The notes beneath the pieces are model-generated. The model was not told where the DNA came from and did not search any database. It saw only the letters and a program-made list of their open reading frames with translations. Positions 27,652 through 35,978 of a stretch of 64,000 bases of DNA are shown here, one piece after another. Made by a program: the position numbers and the translations under genes. This DNA comes from JAOUEA01 sp963825635. Its GTDB lineage: Bacteria; Actinomycetota; UBA4738; HRBIN12. Position 1 is the stretch's first letter; each line of letters opens with the position of its first letter. The stretch is taken from contig CAWGTU010000003.1 in assembly GCA_963825635.1 (NCBI GenBank), positions 124,001-188,000 of the forward strand, given 5' to 3'.

Positions 27652-28575
27652 TCAGACCGCTGACGGGAGCTCGGCCACCGCGCAGCTGGCCGCTTGCGGG
27701 CACCACGAGCAGTACACGCCCGGGGTGAGGGCCGGCTCGCGGCCGTTCGAGAGGGCCGCCGCGGCGCGCGCCGCGGCGATCGCCCGGTCGGCGGCGTGCT
27801 GCAGGAGCTCTTCGGTCACGTCCTCTGCCTGCCAGGTTCCGCTCTCGAGGAAGAGCGACGCCGCGCGGTAGGGAGGGACCCCGAACCGAAGCGTCATGAC
27901 GAGCGCGTAGAACCGCATGTCCTCGGCGAACTCCGGGTAGGCCGAGCCGGTCTTCAGGTCGACGACGAGCCGCGTCGCGCGGTTCGGCTCGAGCCGGTCG
28001 GGCACACCGAGCACGAGATCGATCTGCCCCGAGAGCACGAGGTCGCCGCCGAGCAGCTCGGCCCGCACCCGCAGCTCGCTGATCGGTGAGAGCTCGCGGC
28101 GCAATGGCTTCAACGGTGGGAACGACCCCTGGAACAGCGTCACCCGCCGCGCAACCTCCATCAGCGCGTCGTCCTGCTCGGAGGCCGAGAGCTCGCGCCA
28201 GTACTCGCCGAACCGTTCCTCGCGCTCGAGCACGCGCCCGACGGCGACCTGCGCGATCTCGTGCGGGTCCATGCCGTCGCGAGCGCCCACCTCGACCTCG
28301 ATCGCCTTGTGGAGCAGCACGCCGTGGGCGCTGCGCACCGAGTGCGCGAACGGGGGCGCCTCCCCGGCGAGCACGGACCGGAAGAGGCCCTCGCATCGCT
28401 GGTGCTGATTCAGCTTCTCCTTGCCGAGCCACAGGGGCTCGGCGAGCTCGAGCTCGCGCGCGGCGCCCTCGATGCGGTCGCGGAGCCGCTGCGAGAGGTC
28501 GGCGGGGAACGTCGGGCGGTCACCGGTGCCGATCAGACCCTCGAGGGTGCGCCGCTGTGGATCGGTGAGCTGCAC
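27652..28575 (-). CDS. PD-(D/E)XK nuclease-superfamily protein (RecB/Cas4-like)
   Basis: A 307-residue protein. The nuclease motif appears late: SGQIDLVLGVPDRL (Asp), then ATRLVVDLKTGSAYPEF (Asp-x-Lys), followed by an FYALVMTLRFGVPPYRA helix. The C-terminal GVYCSWCPQAASC has three cysteines which, with an earlier Cys (RCEGLFRSVL), could bind an Fe-S cluster as in AddB/Cas4-type nucleases. The start is the GTG at 28575, chosen because a TACCAT -10 lies 6 bases upstream and the frame beyond reads into the divergent gene. No CRISPR or addAB gene is near, so a repair or stand-alone role is likely. Confidence 0.75.
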   Translation of the reverse strand: MQLTDPQRRTLEGLIGTGDRPTFPADLSQRLRDRIEGAARELELAEPLWLGKEKLNQHQRCEGLFRSVLAGEAPPFAHSVRSAHGVLLHKAIEVEVGARDGMDPHEIAQVAVGRVLEREERFGEYWRELSASEQDDALMEVARRVTLFQGSFPPLKPLRRELSPISELRVRAELLGGDLVLSGQIDLVLGVPDRLEPNRATRLVVDLKTGSAYPEFAEDMRFYALVMTLRFGVPPYRAASLFLESGTWQAEDVTEELLQHAADRAIAAARAAAALSNGREPALTPGVYCSWCPQAASCAVAELPSAV

Positions 28576-28581
28576 CGGGCC

Positions 28582-28587
28582 ATGGTA
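28582..28587 (-). promoter_or_regulatory. -10 element of a leaderless promoter for the PD-(D/E)XK protein
   Basis: Minus-strand TACCAT ends 6 bases before the GTG at 28575; it lies in the short space shared with the divergent ArsR-like gene. Confidence 0.45.
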
Positions 28588-28602
28588 TGCAAGGAGACCG
28601 AC

Positions 28603-29154
28603 ATGGCCGAGACCCCCGACGAGATCCTGCGCGCGCTCGCCGACCCCCAGCGCCTGGCGATCGCCGGCATGCTGGCAGGCGGCGACCGGGGCGCCGACGA
28701 GCTCGCGGCCGCTGCCGGCATCACTGTCGCGAGGGCCCACAGGCACCTGAATCGCCTCACCGCGACCGGGATCGTCCGCGTGAACGACGACCGGCACACG
28801 TACCGGCTCGACCCGGAAACCTTGCGCTGGGCGGCCGCGCAGGTGGGACCGCCGCGGGAGGCCGGCCTCGCCCTCGGCGCCGCGACCGGCGACGAGGAGA
28901 GCGTGCTGCGCACCTTCTTCCGCAACGGCCGCCTCACCGAGATACCGGCGAAGGAGTCGAAGCGCCGCATCGTGCTGGAACGCATCGCGCTCGAGCTCGA
29001 GCCGGGCCGCCGCTACGACGAGAAGGAGATCAATGTGATCGTCGGCCGCTTCTTCAACGACTACGCGGCGCTCCGCCGATACCTGGTCGACGAGGGGTTC
29101 CTCGACCGGGAGAGCGGCGTCTACTGGCGAGTGGGCGGCCGCGTGGACCTCTGA
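28603..29154 (+). CDS. ArsR-like winged-helix regulator with DUF2087 domain
   Basis: A 183-residue regulator. The N-terminal winged helix (about 5-75) has LADPQRLAIAGMLAGGDRGADELA and a recognition helix around GITVARAHRHLNRL. The C-terminal DUF2087-like domain (about 100-183) has KRRIVLERIALELEPGRRYDEKEIN, RFFNDYAALRRYLVDEGFLDR and a terminal YWRVGG. The ATG at 28603 follows AAGGAG by 7 bases and the gene is divergent from the PD-(D/E)XK nuclease, 27 bases apart. DUF2087 regulators are widespread, their ligand unknown. Confidence 0.85.
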   Translation: MAETPDEILRALADPQRLAIAGMLAGGDRGADELAAAAGITVARAHRHLNRLTATGIVRVNDDRHTYRLDPETLRWAAAQVGPPREAGLALGAATGDEESVLRTFFRNGRLTEIPAKESKRRIVLERIALELEPGRRYDEKEINVIVGRFFNDYAALRRYLVDEGFLDRESGVYWRVGGRVDL

Positions 29155-29289
29155 GGGTTCCCACGCGTCCGGATCACCTTCGCGACTCGAGCGCCGCCGG
29201 TCGATCGGGAGCACGATGCGGCGGCGACCGGTCCTTCACGCCCCGAGCCCGAGTCGGGGCCGGTGGTCGACGCCCCGGTGACCCGATGC

Positions 29290-29295
29290 TAGGGT
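29290..29295 (+). promoter_or_regulatory. -10 element before the leader ORF of the lysozyme-like gene
   Basis: TAGGGT ends 6 bases before a GTG at 29302, the same layout as the other leaderless starts. Confidence 0.4.
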
Positions 29296-29301
29296 GCCGG
29301 G

Positions 29302-29388
29302 GTGCCGTCGCCGGCACCATCCCCCTCCTTCCCACCGTCCGGTGACGTTCGCCGTACCCACTCGACCCCGGGGGGACGAGACAGATGA
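29302..29388 (+). CDS. possible 28-residue leader peptide
   Basis: A short open frame starting at a GTG placed 6 bases after a TAGGGT -10 box. It encodes a proline-rich peptide (VPSPAPSPSFPPSGDVRR and ten more residues). Its TGA overlaps the ATG of the lysozyme-like gene (ATGA), the standard coupling geometry. Proline clusters stall ribosomes, so a translational control role is conceivable. It could equally be chance in GC-rich DNA; no homology is recognised. Confidence 0.3.
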   Translation: MPSPAPSPSFPPSGDVRRTHSTPGGRDR

Positions 29389-29837
29389 TCGGGAGAGTGA
29401 CGACCAGGACGGCCCGTACGATCGTGGCGACGCTCGCCGCGACGCTCGTGTTCGCGATCGGCCCTGCGGCCTCGGCCCACCACGCGCCGGGGCCGTGCGC
29501 CTTCCATCGTGAGGAGGGCGTGACGGTGCGCCAACATTCCCGTGACCAGATCAGGTGCGCGACCAGGAAGTGGGAGGTCCCCGGCGGCGTCTCCGTCGCC
29601 CTGTGCATCGCCAAGCGGGAGAGCGGGCTGTTGCCGTGGGCGGAGTCGCGCGACGGCATGAACAAAGGGCTGTTCCAACAGCACGTGAACTACTGGGACG
29701 GCAACTACGACACCTATACGCGTCGGGCGTGGGACCTGCCGAAACGCATCCTGAGCGGCCGAACGAACACCGTCGTGTCGATCCGCATGGCGCACGACAT
29801 CGGATGGGGCCCCTGGGGGGGCCGCCGCTGCGGCTGA
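29385..29837 (+). CDS. secreted lysozyme/lytic-transglycosylase-like protein
   Basis: A 150-residue exported protein. The signal peptide spans residues 1-31 and ends at ASAHH. The mature domain has the lysozyme-like core: a catalytic-type Glu in CIAKRESGLLPWA, then MNKGLFQQHVNYWD and VSIRMAHDIGWGPWGG, the layout of transglycosylase_SLT/goose-type lysozyme families. Cysteines near residues 38, 57 and 74 and at the C-terminal RRCG suggest disulfides. It would cleave peptidoglycan glycan strands outside the cell. No peptidoglycan-binding domain is attached. Confidence 0.75.
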   Translation: MIGRVTTRTARTIVATLAATLVFAIGPAASAHHAPGPCAFHREEGVTVRQHSRDQIRCATRKWEVPGGVSVALCIAKRESGLLPWAESRDGMNKGLFQQHVNYWDGNYDTYTRRAWDLPKRILSGRTNTVVSIRMAHDIGWGPWGGRRCG

Positions 29838-29886
29838 TCGCGACCCCCTCGTGGCATCCGCTCGCCCTCCGGGGAGCGCGCGGGGC

Positions 29887-29892
29887 TAGACT
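29887..29892 (+). promoter_or_regulatory. -10 element of a leaderless promoter for acyl-CoA carboxylase beta
   Basis: TAGACT ends 6 bases before the ATG at 29899. Confidence 0.5.
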
Positions 29893-29898
29893 CCCGTC

Positions 29899-31518
29899 AT
29901 GGTGAGCACCCGCGACGACCGGCCCGCACGCGGCGCCGGCGACCGACCAGGCAGCGGCGAACCCGAGACGACGGTCGAGGACCGCATCGAGGAGCTCCGA
30001 AAGCGGAAGAAGGCGGCCCGCTCGCCGGGCGGCCGAGACGCGGCGAAGAAGCAGCACGACAAGGGCAAGCTCACGGCCCGCGAGCGACTCGACGTGCTGA
30101 TGGACGCGGGTTCGTTCGTGGAGACCGACCCCTTCGCGGTCCATCGCGCCCACGACTTCGGCATGGACCGCAAGCGGCCCCCGGGCGACGGCATCATCAC
30201 CGGGTACGGCACGATCGACGGTCGCAAGGTGTTCGTCGCGAGCCAAGACTTCACCGTCTTCGGCGGCTCGATGGGCGAGGTCATGGCGCAGAAGGTCACG
30301 AAGGTCATGGACCTCGCGATGTCGACCGGCGCCCCGTTCGTCTCGATCAACGACTCGGGTGGCGCGCGCATCCAGGAGGGAGCCGCATCGCTCGCGGGCT
30401 ACGGCTACATCTTCGAGCGGAACGTTCGCGCCAGCGGCGTGATCCCCCAGATCAGCGTGATCATGGGACCGTGCGCGGGCGGCGCCGTCTACTCCCCCGC
30501 GATCACCGACTTCACGTTCATGGTTCGCGAGACCTCGCACATGTTCATCACCGGGCCCGACGTGATCAAGACCGTGACCGGCGAGGACGTCTCGATGGAG
30601 GAGCTCGGCGGCGCGATGACCCACGCGACGAAGTCGGGCGTCGCCTCGTTCGTCGGGGAAGACGACGAAGACGTGTTGAACCGGGTGCGGTACCTGCTCA
30701 GCTTCCTGCCGTCGAACAACCTCGAGGACCCTCCCGCCTACGCGCCGACCGACGACCCGAACCGTTCGGCCGACGCGCTCACCCATCTCGTGCCGGATCG
30801 GGCGAAAGAGCCCTACGACATGCACGAGGTGATCCGCTACGTCGTCGACGACGGAGAGTTCCTGGAGATCTTCCCCCTGTGGGCGATGAACATCGTGATC
30901 GGATTCGCCCGGCTCGACGGGCGGAGCATCGGCGTGATCGCGAACCAGCCGAAGGTGAACGCCGGCACGCTCGACATCGAGGCCAGCGAGAAGGCCTCGC
31001 GGTTCGTCCGGTTCTGCGACGCGTTCAACATCCCGATCCTCACGCTCGTCGACGTGCCGGGGTTCCTGCCCGGGACGAACCAGGAGTACAACGGCATCAT
31101 CCGTCACGGCGCCAAGCTGCTCTACGCGTACGCGGAGGCCACCGTGCCGCGCATGACCGTGATCACGCGCAAGGCCTACGGCGGCGCGTATCTCGTGATG
31201 AACTCGAAGCATCTGCGCAGCGACGTCGCGTTCGCCTGGCCCACGGCCGAGATCGCGGTGATGGGAGCGGAAGGCGCCGTGAACGTCGTGTTCCGCAGAG
31301 AGATCGAGAAGGCGGCCGACCCCTCGCAGAAGAAGGCGGAGCTCATCAAGGAGTACCGAGAGAAGTTCTCGACGCCGTACGCCGCCGCCGAGCGCGGGTT
31401 CATCGACGACGTGATCGAGCCGGCCGAGACGAGGAGCCGCCTGATCAAGGCGCTCCGAATGCTCTCGACGAAGCGCGAGAGCGTGCCCGCCCGCAAGCAC
31501 GGGAACATCCCGCTCTAG
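29899..31518 (+). CDS. acyl-CoA (propionyl-/acetyl-CoA) carboxylase beta subunit
   Basis: Carboxyltransferase subunit of 539 residues that moves CO2 from carboxybiotin to acetyl- or propionyl-CoA. Crotonase-fold landmarks are GKLTARERLDVLMD, FTVFGGSMGEVMAQKVTKVMD, NDSGGARIQEG, GPCAGGAVYSPAI, DVPGFLPGTNQEYNGIIRHGAKLLYAYAEA (read in parts), ITRKAYGGAYLVM and a C-terminal DDVIEPAETRSRLIKAL. The biotin-carboxylase/BCCP partner is at 55209. A small epsilon-like protein follows after 11 bases. Substrate choice depends on a single pocket residue that I cannot place reliably; with epimerase and mutase genes nearby, propionyl-CoA is favoured. Confidence 0.92.
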   Translation: MVSTRDDRPARGAGDRPGSGEPETTVEDRIEELRKRKKAARSPGGRDAAKKQHDKGKLTARERLDVLMDAGSFVETDPFAVHRAHDFGMDRKRPPGDGIITGYGTIDGRKVFVASQDFTVFGGSMGEVMAQKVTKVMDLAMSTGAPFVSINDSGGARIQEGAASLAGYGYIFERNVRASGVIPQISVIMGPCAGGAVYSPAITDFTFMVRETSHMFITGPDVIKTVTGEDVSMEELGGAMTHATKSGVASFVGEDDEDVLNRVRYLLSFLPSNNLEDPPAYAPTDDPNRSADALTHLVPDRAKEPYDMHEVIRYVVDDGEFLEIFPLWAMNIVIGFARLDGRSIGVIANQPKVNAGTLDIEASEKASRFVRFCDAFNIPILTLVDVPGFLPGTNQEYNGIIRHGAKLLYAYAEATVPRMTVITRKAYGGAYLVMNSKHLRSDVAFAWPTAEIAVMGAEGAVNVVFRREIEKAADPSQKKAELIKEYREKFSTPYAAAERGFIDDVIEPAETRSRLIKALRMLSTKRESVPARKHGNIPL

Positions 31519-31529
31519 AGGAGGCCCCG

Positions 31530-31799
31530 ATGCCGATCCGCGACGAGGGAGAGCGCCGGTTCGAGCTCCCCGAGGACATCACGCCAGAGGAAGAGCGCGC
31601 GATCCTGATGGCGCTGGAGCGGTACTTCGTCGCGGAGAGCCCCCGGCCCGCGCCGTGGGTGCTGCAGGGTCGGATCGACGCCACCGGTCTCGGCGCGTTG
31701 CAGGCTCGCCGCTATGCCCGCGAGCCCTGGCACGGGCAGCAGGGACCGTTCGCACGCAAGGGCGTGCCGACGGTCCACGGCCGAAGCGACGTCCGCTAG
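31530..31799 (+). CDS. small acyl-CoA carboxylase epsilon-like protein
   Basis: An 89-residue acidic-then-basic protein beginning MPIRDEGERRFELPEDITPEEERAILMAL, preceded by GAGGAGG 7 bases before the ATG and 11 bases after the beta-subunit stop. Actinobacterial carboxylases often have a small epsilon subunit coded right after the beta gene, with a TxEExxAL helix and a late W/R-rich segment. The TPEEERAILMALERYF helix and the ARREPW-like tail (YAREPWHGQQGPFARKG) fit that layout only loosely. Role inferred from position. Its TAG stop lies in inverted-repeat copy 2. Confidence 0.6.
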   Translation: MPIRDEGERRFELPEDITPEEERAILMALERYFVAESPRPAPWVLQGRIDATGLGALQARRYAREPWHGQQGPFARKGVPTVHGRSDVR

Positions 31800-31815
31800 T
31801 CTGAATCAGACTAGC
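31795..31815. repeat. inverted repeat with CTAGTCTG/CAGACTAG arms, copy 2
   Basis: Nine-bp perfect arms (GCTAGTCTG / CAGACTAGC) around AAT, whose outer bases can also pair. It embeds the TAG stop of the epsilon-like gene. The core arms are identical to those at 12472-12490. Confidence 0.6.
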
Positions 31816-31884
31816 TTCCCCACGGAGACGGCCACGAGCGCGACCAGGACCCCCGGCACCGCGGACCGAGCGTCGGCGCTCGCC

Positions 31885-32142
31885 GTGTTCGAGGCGGAGG
31901 GATGCGACGCGCCGCGATCGTGGGGGAACGGCCCCGGCGACCGGTACGGTCGACACGACCACCGCTCCCACAAGGTGCTGTTCTGCCTCGAGGGGTCGAT
32001 CGTCTTCCACACCGACGACGGTGACGTCGAGCTGACGGCCGGCGATCGCCTCGACCTGCCGGCCGGCACCGCGCACGCGGCCACCGTGGGCCCCGATGGA
32101 TGCGCCTGCATCGAGGCGTATCGGGGCGGCGGTCGCCCGTGA
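31885..32142 (+). CDS. small cupin-domain protein, start uncertain
   Basis: Single cupin barrel. GNGPGDRYGRHDHRSHKVLFCLEGSIVF is cupin motif 1 (in two parts) with a His-x-His pair and a later His, and AGDRLDLPAGTAHAATVG is motif 2. The only ATG/GTG-type start in frame after the preceding gene is GTG 31885, but protein-like sequence (ALAVFEAEGCDAPRSW) extends slightly upstream to a CTG at 31801, so the true N terminus may be longer. The stop overlaps the GTG of the glycosyltransferase by 4 bases. Ligand unknown. Confidence 0.65.
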   Translation: MFEAEGCDAPRSWGNGPGDRYGRHDHRSHKVLFCLEGSIVFHTDDGDVELTAGDRLDLPAGTAHAATVGPDGCACIEAYRGGGRP

Positions 32143-33268
32143 AGGTCGCCTTCCACATCGACCAGCTCTGGTTCTCGGCCCCCGGCGGCATCGGCACCTA
32201 CGTGAGGGAGCTCGCGCCGGCGATGCTCGACGAGGACCCGACGCTCGAGCTGCTGACGTTCCGTTCGCGGTTCGCGGCCGGGGGTCCTCCGGCTGCCTGG
32301 CTGAAGCGGCTCCCCCCCGTCACGGTCGTCGACCGGCCGATCCGCGCGCTATACCCGCGATGGAACCTCACCGGTCACCCGTCGCTGCCGGCCGGCCTCG
32401 CCCAAGCCGGTGTGGTGCACGCGACGAATCCGGCGGCCGTCGCGCCGAAGCAGCGCGGCCAACGCCTCGTGGTGACGGTGCACGACCTGGCCTTCGTGCG
32501 CCACCCTGAGATGTTCCCGCGGGACTGGCGCATGCTCTACCGGGCCGGGCTGCGGGCGGTGGCCCGGCGCGCCGACGCGGTCGTGGTGCCCTCGGCGTTC
32601 ACCGCCGACGAGCTGCGAAAGCACTCGGGCGTCGATCCGGCACGCGTCCACGTCACGCCGCTCGCTGCGTCGCTGCCCGTCGACCCCGACCACGACGTCG
32701 ACGCCACGCTCGAACGGCTCGGTGTGCCGAGGCCCTACGTGTTGTCGGTCGGCACCCTGGAACCCAGGAAGAACCAGGCTCGGCTCGTCCGGGCGTACCG
32801 ACGCCTCGCGGGCGAAGGACGGCCACATGCGCTCGTGCTGAACGGTCCCGACGGCTGGCTCGACGACGAGCTCCGACGGGAGCTCGCCGTCGAGGGGCCG
32901 GGGCGGGTCGTGCGGACCCGCGATCTCGGGGCCCACGACCTCGATGCCCTGTACCGGGGCGCCGACGTGTTCGCCTACGTCTCCCTCTACGAGGGGTTCG
33001 GCCTGCCGGTCGTCGATGCCCTGGCACGAGGCGTGCCGACGGTCGCCGCCGACGCGACGTCGATCCCCGAGGTGACCGACGACGCCGCGCTGCTCGTGGA
33101 CCCGCGGGACGAGGAGGCCATCGGCGCGGCGCTGGCTCGCGTGATCGACGACCCGACGCTCGCCGCGGATCTGCGCACCGAGGCAGGGAACGCGCGACCG
33201 CGTTCTCGTGGCCGGAGACCGCCCGCGCCACGCTGCGCGTGTACCGTCACGTCGCGGGTGCTCGGTGA
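32139..33268 (+). CDS. GT4-family glycosyltransferase, frameshifted near its 3' end
   Basis: GT-B glycosyltransferase of about 376 residues. The N-terminal acceptor lobe is KVAFHIDQLWFSAPGGIGTYVREL. The donor lobe has VGTLEPRKNQARLVRAYRRL and the nucleotide-sugar motif YVSLYEGFGLPVVDALARGVPTVAADATSIPE (in parts), closest to mannosyltransferase/WbaZ-type enzymes. Near 33196 one base appears lost: reading on in the other frame gives RATAFSWPETARATLRVYRHVAGAR and a TGA at 33266-33268, a normal GT4 C terminus. Without that correction the frame runs straight into the next gene, giving a false fusion. Coupled to the cupin gene. Sugar and acceptor unknown. Confidence 0.82.
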
Positions 33269-33290
33269 CGATGCCCATGAGGGGTTCCGG

Positions 33291-34217
33291 ATGAAGGTGA
33301 CGCTGATCTCCACCGTGAAGGACTGCGCCGGGTCCGCCGGCCGGTTCCTCGATTCGCTCGCGGCGCAGACGCGCGCGCCCGACGAGGCGATCGTCGTCGA
33401 CGGAGGCTCGGCCGACGACACGGCGGAGGCGTACGCTCGCGGTGAGCGCGTGAGTGTGCTCGTGGAACCCGGCGCGAACATCTCGCGCGGTCGCAACGTC
33501 GCGCTCGCGGCGGCCACCCACGAGGTGATCGCAGCGACCGATGCGGATTGCGAGCTCGACCCCCGGTGGCTCGAGGCGATCGTCGCGCCGATCGAGGCCG
33601 GCGCCGACGTGTCGATGGGCTGGTACGAGCCGATGCTCGAGACGACGTTCGAGCGATACATGGCCGCGGTGAACCTCCCGCTGGATGCGGGCGAGGTCGA
33701 CCCGTCGACGTTCAACCCCTCGGCACGGTCGGTGGCGTTCCGTCGCGAGGCGATCGACGCGGTCGGCGGCTACCCCGAGTGGCTCGCGATCGGCGAGGAC
33801 ATGTGGGTCGACCAGCGGTGGCGGGAACTCGGGATGGACATGCGGTTCGCTCCCGACGCGATCGTGCGATGGCGCCTGCGCTCGGGGCTCGGCGACACCT
33901 GGCGCCAGTACTTCCGGTACGCGCGCGGCGATGCGCAGGCCGGCATGCATCCCGAGCGTCACGCCCTGCGGTTCGGCGTGTACGGGGGGCTCGGCGCGGC
34001 GCTCGCGTCGGGACGCACTCTGCCCAGGGTGGTGGCGGTCGCGGGGGCGGTCGCCTATGCCCGGACGCCGGTCAGGCGAGGGTGGGCGCGGGCGCGGGAC
34101 CCTCGCGAGCGCGCGATCGCCACGTTCGCCGTGCCGGGCCTGATGGCGTTCACCGACGTCGCGAAGATGGCCGGCTACGCCGCTGGCCTCGCCGGCCGGT
34201 TCCGAGGCGGCTCTTGA
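33291..34217 (+). CDS. GT2-family glycosyltransferase
   Basis: GT-A transferase of 308 residues. MKVTLISTVKDCAGSAGRFLDSL starts the Rossmann-like domain. IVVDGGSADDTAE carries the nucleotide-sugar Asp, ATDADCELDP the DxD-type metal site, and GEDMWVDQRWRELG the ED catalytic motif. C-terminal hydrophobic segments (about 225-250 and 275-300) may anchor it to the membrane. It has its own GAGGGG ribosome site 6 bases before the ATG, supporting it as a separate gene from the preceding GT4. Confidence 0.85.
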   Translation: MKVTLISTVKDCAGSAGRFLDSLAAQTRAPDEAIVVDGGSADDTAEAYARGERVSVLVEPGANISRGRNVALAAATHEVIAATDADCELDPRWLEAIVAPIEAGADVSMGWYEPMLETTFERYMAAVNLPLDAGEVDPSTFNPSARSVAFRREAIDAVGGYPEWLAIGEDMWVDQRWRELGMDMRFAPDAIVRWRLRSGLGDTWRQYFRYARGDAQAGMHPERHALRFGVYGGLGAALASGRTLPRVVAVAGAVAYARTPVRRGWARARDPRERAIATFAVPGLMAFTDVAKMAGYAAGLAGRFRGGS

Positions 34218-34243
34218 CAGAGCGGTGCGGCACAGCGGATAAC
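34214..34243 (+). promoter_or_regulatory. promoter of the MFS-cNMP fusion gene
   Basis: A perfect TTGACA -35 (34214-34219) is followed after 18 bases by GATAAC (34238-34243), which ends 8 bases before the ATG at 34252. It is the only consensus-type -35 I noticed in the window. Confidence 0.5.
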
Positions 34244-34251
34244 CCTCCGTC

Positions 34252-35931
34252 ATGAGCGACGGGGCGCGGGGGGGCACGTTCCGCGCCGCGCTCTCCCACC
34301 GCGACTACCGGCTCCTGCTCGGGGGACTCGCCGTTTCGGACTCGGGGAACTGGCTCTACGCGGCCGCGAGCATCATCTACATCCTCGACGTGACAGGCTC
34401 GACAGCGCTGGTCGCGTTGTCCGGGGTCGTGCGGCTGCTGCCGTTCGTGGTCTTCGAACCCTTGGGCGGCGCGATCGCCGATCGCTACGACCGACGGAAG
34501 GTCATGATCGCGTCGGACCTGATCCGCGCCGGGCTGATGTTGGTTCTGACCTTCGTCGCGATGTCCGAGAGCACATCAGCCGTGTACGCGCTGATCGCCA
34601 TCACGTTCGTGAGCAACACGGTCTCGACCCCCTACTATCCGGCCGTCACCGCGATCACCCCCTCGATCGTGCCGGAAGACGACCTCGCGGCGGCGAACGC
34701 CCTCTCCGGCACGATCGACAACTTCGCGATCGCCTTCGGCCCGGCACTCTCGTTCGTGCTGCTCCTCCTCGGACCGCCGCCGGTGGCCTTCGCCCTGAAC
34801 GCCCTGACGTTCCTGTTCTCTGCGTTGATGGTCTCCCGGATGCACGTGCGAGGGAAGGTTGGCGACGTCGAGGTCGAAGCGAGCCTGCGATCACGAGTCG
34901 TGGCAGGTGCACGAGCGATCCGCGGCTCGAAGGAAACGGTGCTGTTGGTCGGCCTCGTGATGGCGTTCGGGTTCACGTTCGGGCAGGAGATCGTGCTGTT
35001 CGGTCCGATCTCCGAGGAGTTCCTCGGGATGGGGCTCGACGCGACCGGACTCCTGTTCGCCGCTCCCGGCGTCGGCGGCATCCTGGCGACCGGCGCCGCC
35101 GCACGGCTGGCGTCGCGGTCACACACCGCCGCGATCTTGACGATCGCGACACTCGTGTCCGCGATCCCGATCATGGCGCTCTCGGTCGTCCGCAACCCGG
35201 CTGCGGCCTACCTCCTGCTGACGATCGAGGGGGCCGCGTACATCATCGCGGACGTGGTGTCGACGACGACCCTGCAGCGCGTGGTTCCGCGGGATCACAT
35301 CGGGAGCGTCTTCGGTATCGTCGGGTCGTTCGCCGTCGCCGCCATCGCCCTCGGTTCACTCGTGGCGCCGATCACGATCGAGCTGTTCGGTCTCGCGGGC
35401 GCCGCAGCGGCCGCCGGGGCGCTGCTGCTCACCGCCACCGTGCTCTCGCTGCCCGGAGCGCGCGCCCTCGACCGCACCGCCGCCGCAAGGCTCGCCGAGC
35501 TGGAGCCGGCCGTCACCGCTATCGGACGTCTCGACATCTTCGAGCCTGCATCACCCGCGCAACTCGAGGCGCTGGCCGCGGTGGCGACCAGGGAGGTCAT
35601 CGCCCCAGGGGCGGTGGTCATCCGCGAGGGAGAAGAACCCGACGATCTCTTCGCGATCGAATCAGGTTCGGTCGAGGTCACCAAGGCAGGCGTCGCGGAG
35701 CCGCTCACCACGCTTGGTGCCGGCGACTACTTCGGCGAGATCGGCCTCCTCCATAAGCGCCCTCGTACCGCGACGGTCACCGCGGTCACCGGATCGGTGG
35801 TCTACCGCATACCAGGCGAAGACTTCCTGCGCATCGCCAACGAGGGTCCGCGCATCTCTACGACGCTGCTCGCCGTGGTCTCGAATCGGCTCGCCGCGTC
35901 CAGTGTCCAGGACGACCCCGATCCCGCATGA
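34252..35931 (+). CDS. MFS transporter fused to a C-terminal cyclic-nucleotide-binding domain
   Basis: A 559-residue protein. Residues about 8-405 form a 12-helix major-facilitator domain of the enterobactin-exporter/DHA3 type (RDYRLLLGGLAVSDSGNWLY; GGAIADRYDRRKVMIASDLIRA is the loop 2-3 motif). A cNMP-binding jelly roll follows (about 422-550): LDIFEPASPAQLEALAA, GAVVIREGEEPDDLFAIESGSVEV, GAGDYFGEIGLLHKRPRTATV. The phosphate-cassette GEIGLLHKRPRTATV keeps the Arg-Thr-Ala core expected for cyclic-nucleotide binding. Export could therefore be gated by cAMP or cGMP. A class III cyclase gene lies at 49015. Substrate unknown. A CGAA-loop hairpin follows the stop. Confidence 0.85.
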   Translation: MSDGARGGTFRAALSHRDYRLLLGGLAVSDSGNWLYAAASIIYILDVTGSTALVALSGVVRLLPFVVFEPLGGAIADRYDRRKVMIASDLIRAGLMLVLTFVAMSESTSAVYALIAITFVSNTVSTPYYPAVTAITPSIVPEDDLAAANALSGTIDNFAIAFGPALSFVLLLLGPPPVAFALNALTFLFSALMVSRMHVRGKVGDVEVEASLRSRVVAGARAIRGSKETVLLVGLVMAFGFTFGQEIVLFGPISEEFLGMGLDATGLLFAAPGVGGILATGAAARLASRSHTAAILTIATLVSAIPIMALSVVRNPAAAYLLLTIEGAAYIIADVVSTTTLQRVVPRDHIGSVFGIVGSFAVAAIALGSLVAPITIELFGLAGAAAAAGALLLTATVLSLPGARALDRTAAARLAELEPAVTAIGRLDIFEPASPAQLEALAAVATREVIAPGAVVIREGEEPDDLFAIESGSVEVTKAGVAEPLTTLGAGDYFGEIGLLHKRPRTATVTAVTGSVVYRIPGEDFLRIANEGPRISTTLLAVVSNRLAASSVQDDPDPA

Positions 35932-35935
35932 CGAA

Positions 35936-35953
35936 GGCCGCCCGAAGGCGGCC
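35936..35953. terminator. short hairpin terminator
   Basis: Seven-bp stem GGCCGCC/GGCGGCC with a CGAA tetraloop, between the convergent ends of the MFS-cNMP gene (35931) and the repeat-protein gene (35979). Confidence 0.55.
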
Positions 35954-35978
35954 CCCGCGGAGCTGGACGAGACGACCG

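Noticed and set aside
32139..34217. A single 690-residue GT4-GT2 bifunctional glycosyltransferase
   Set aside because: The frame is continuous only because one base seems lost near 33196. The other frame completes a normal GT4 C terminus with a stop at 33268, and the GT2 part has its own ribosome site and ATG at 33291.
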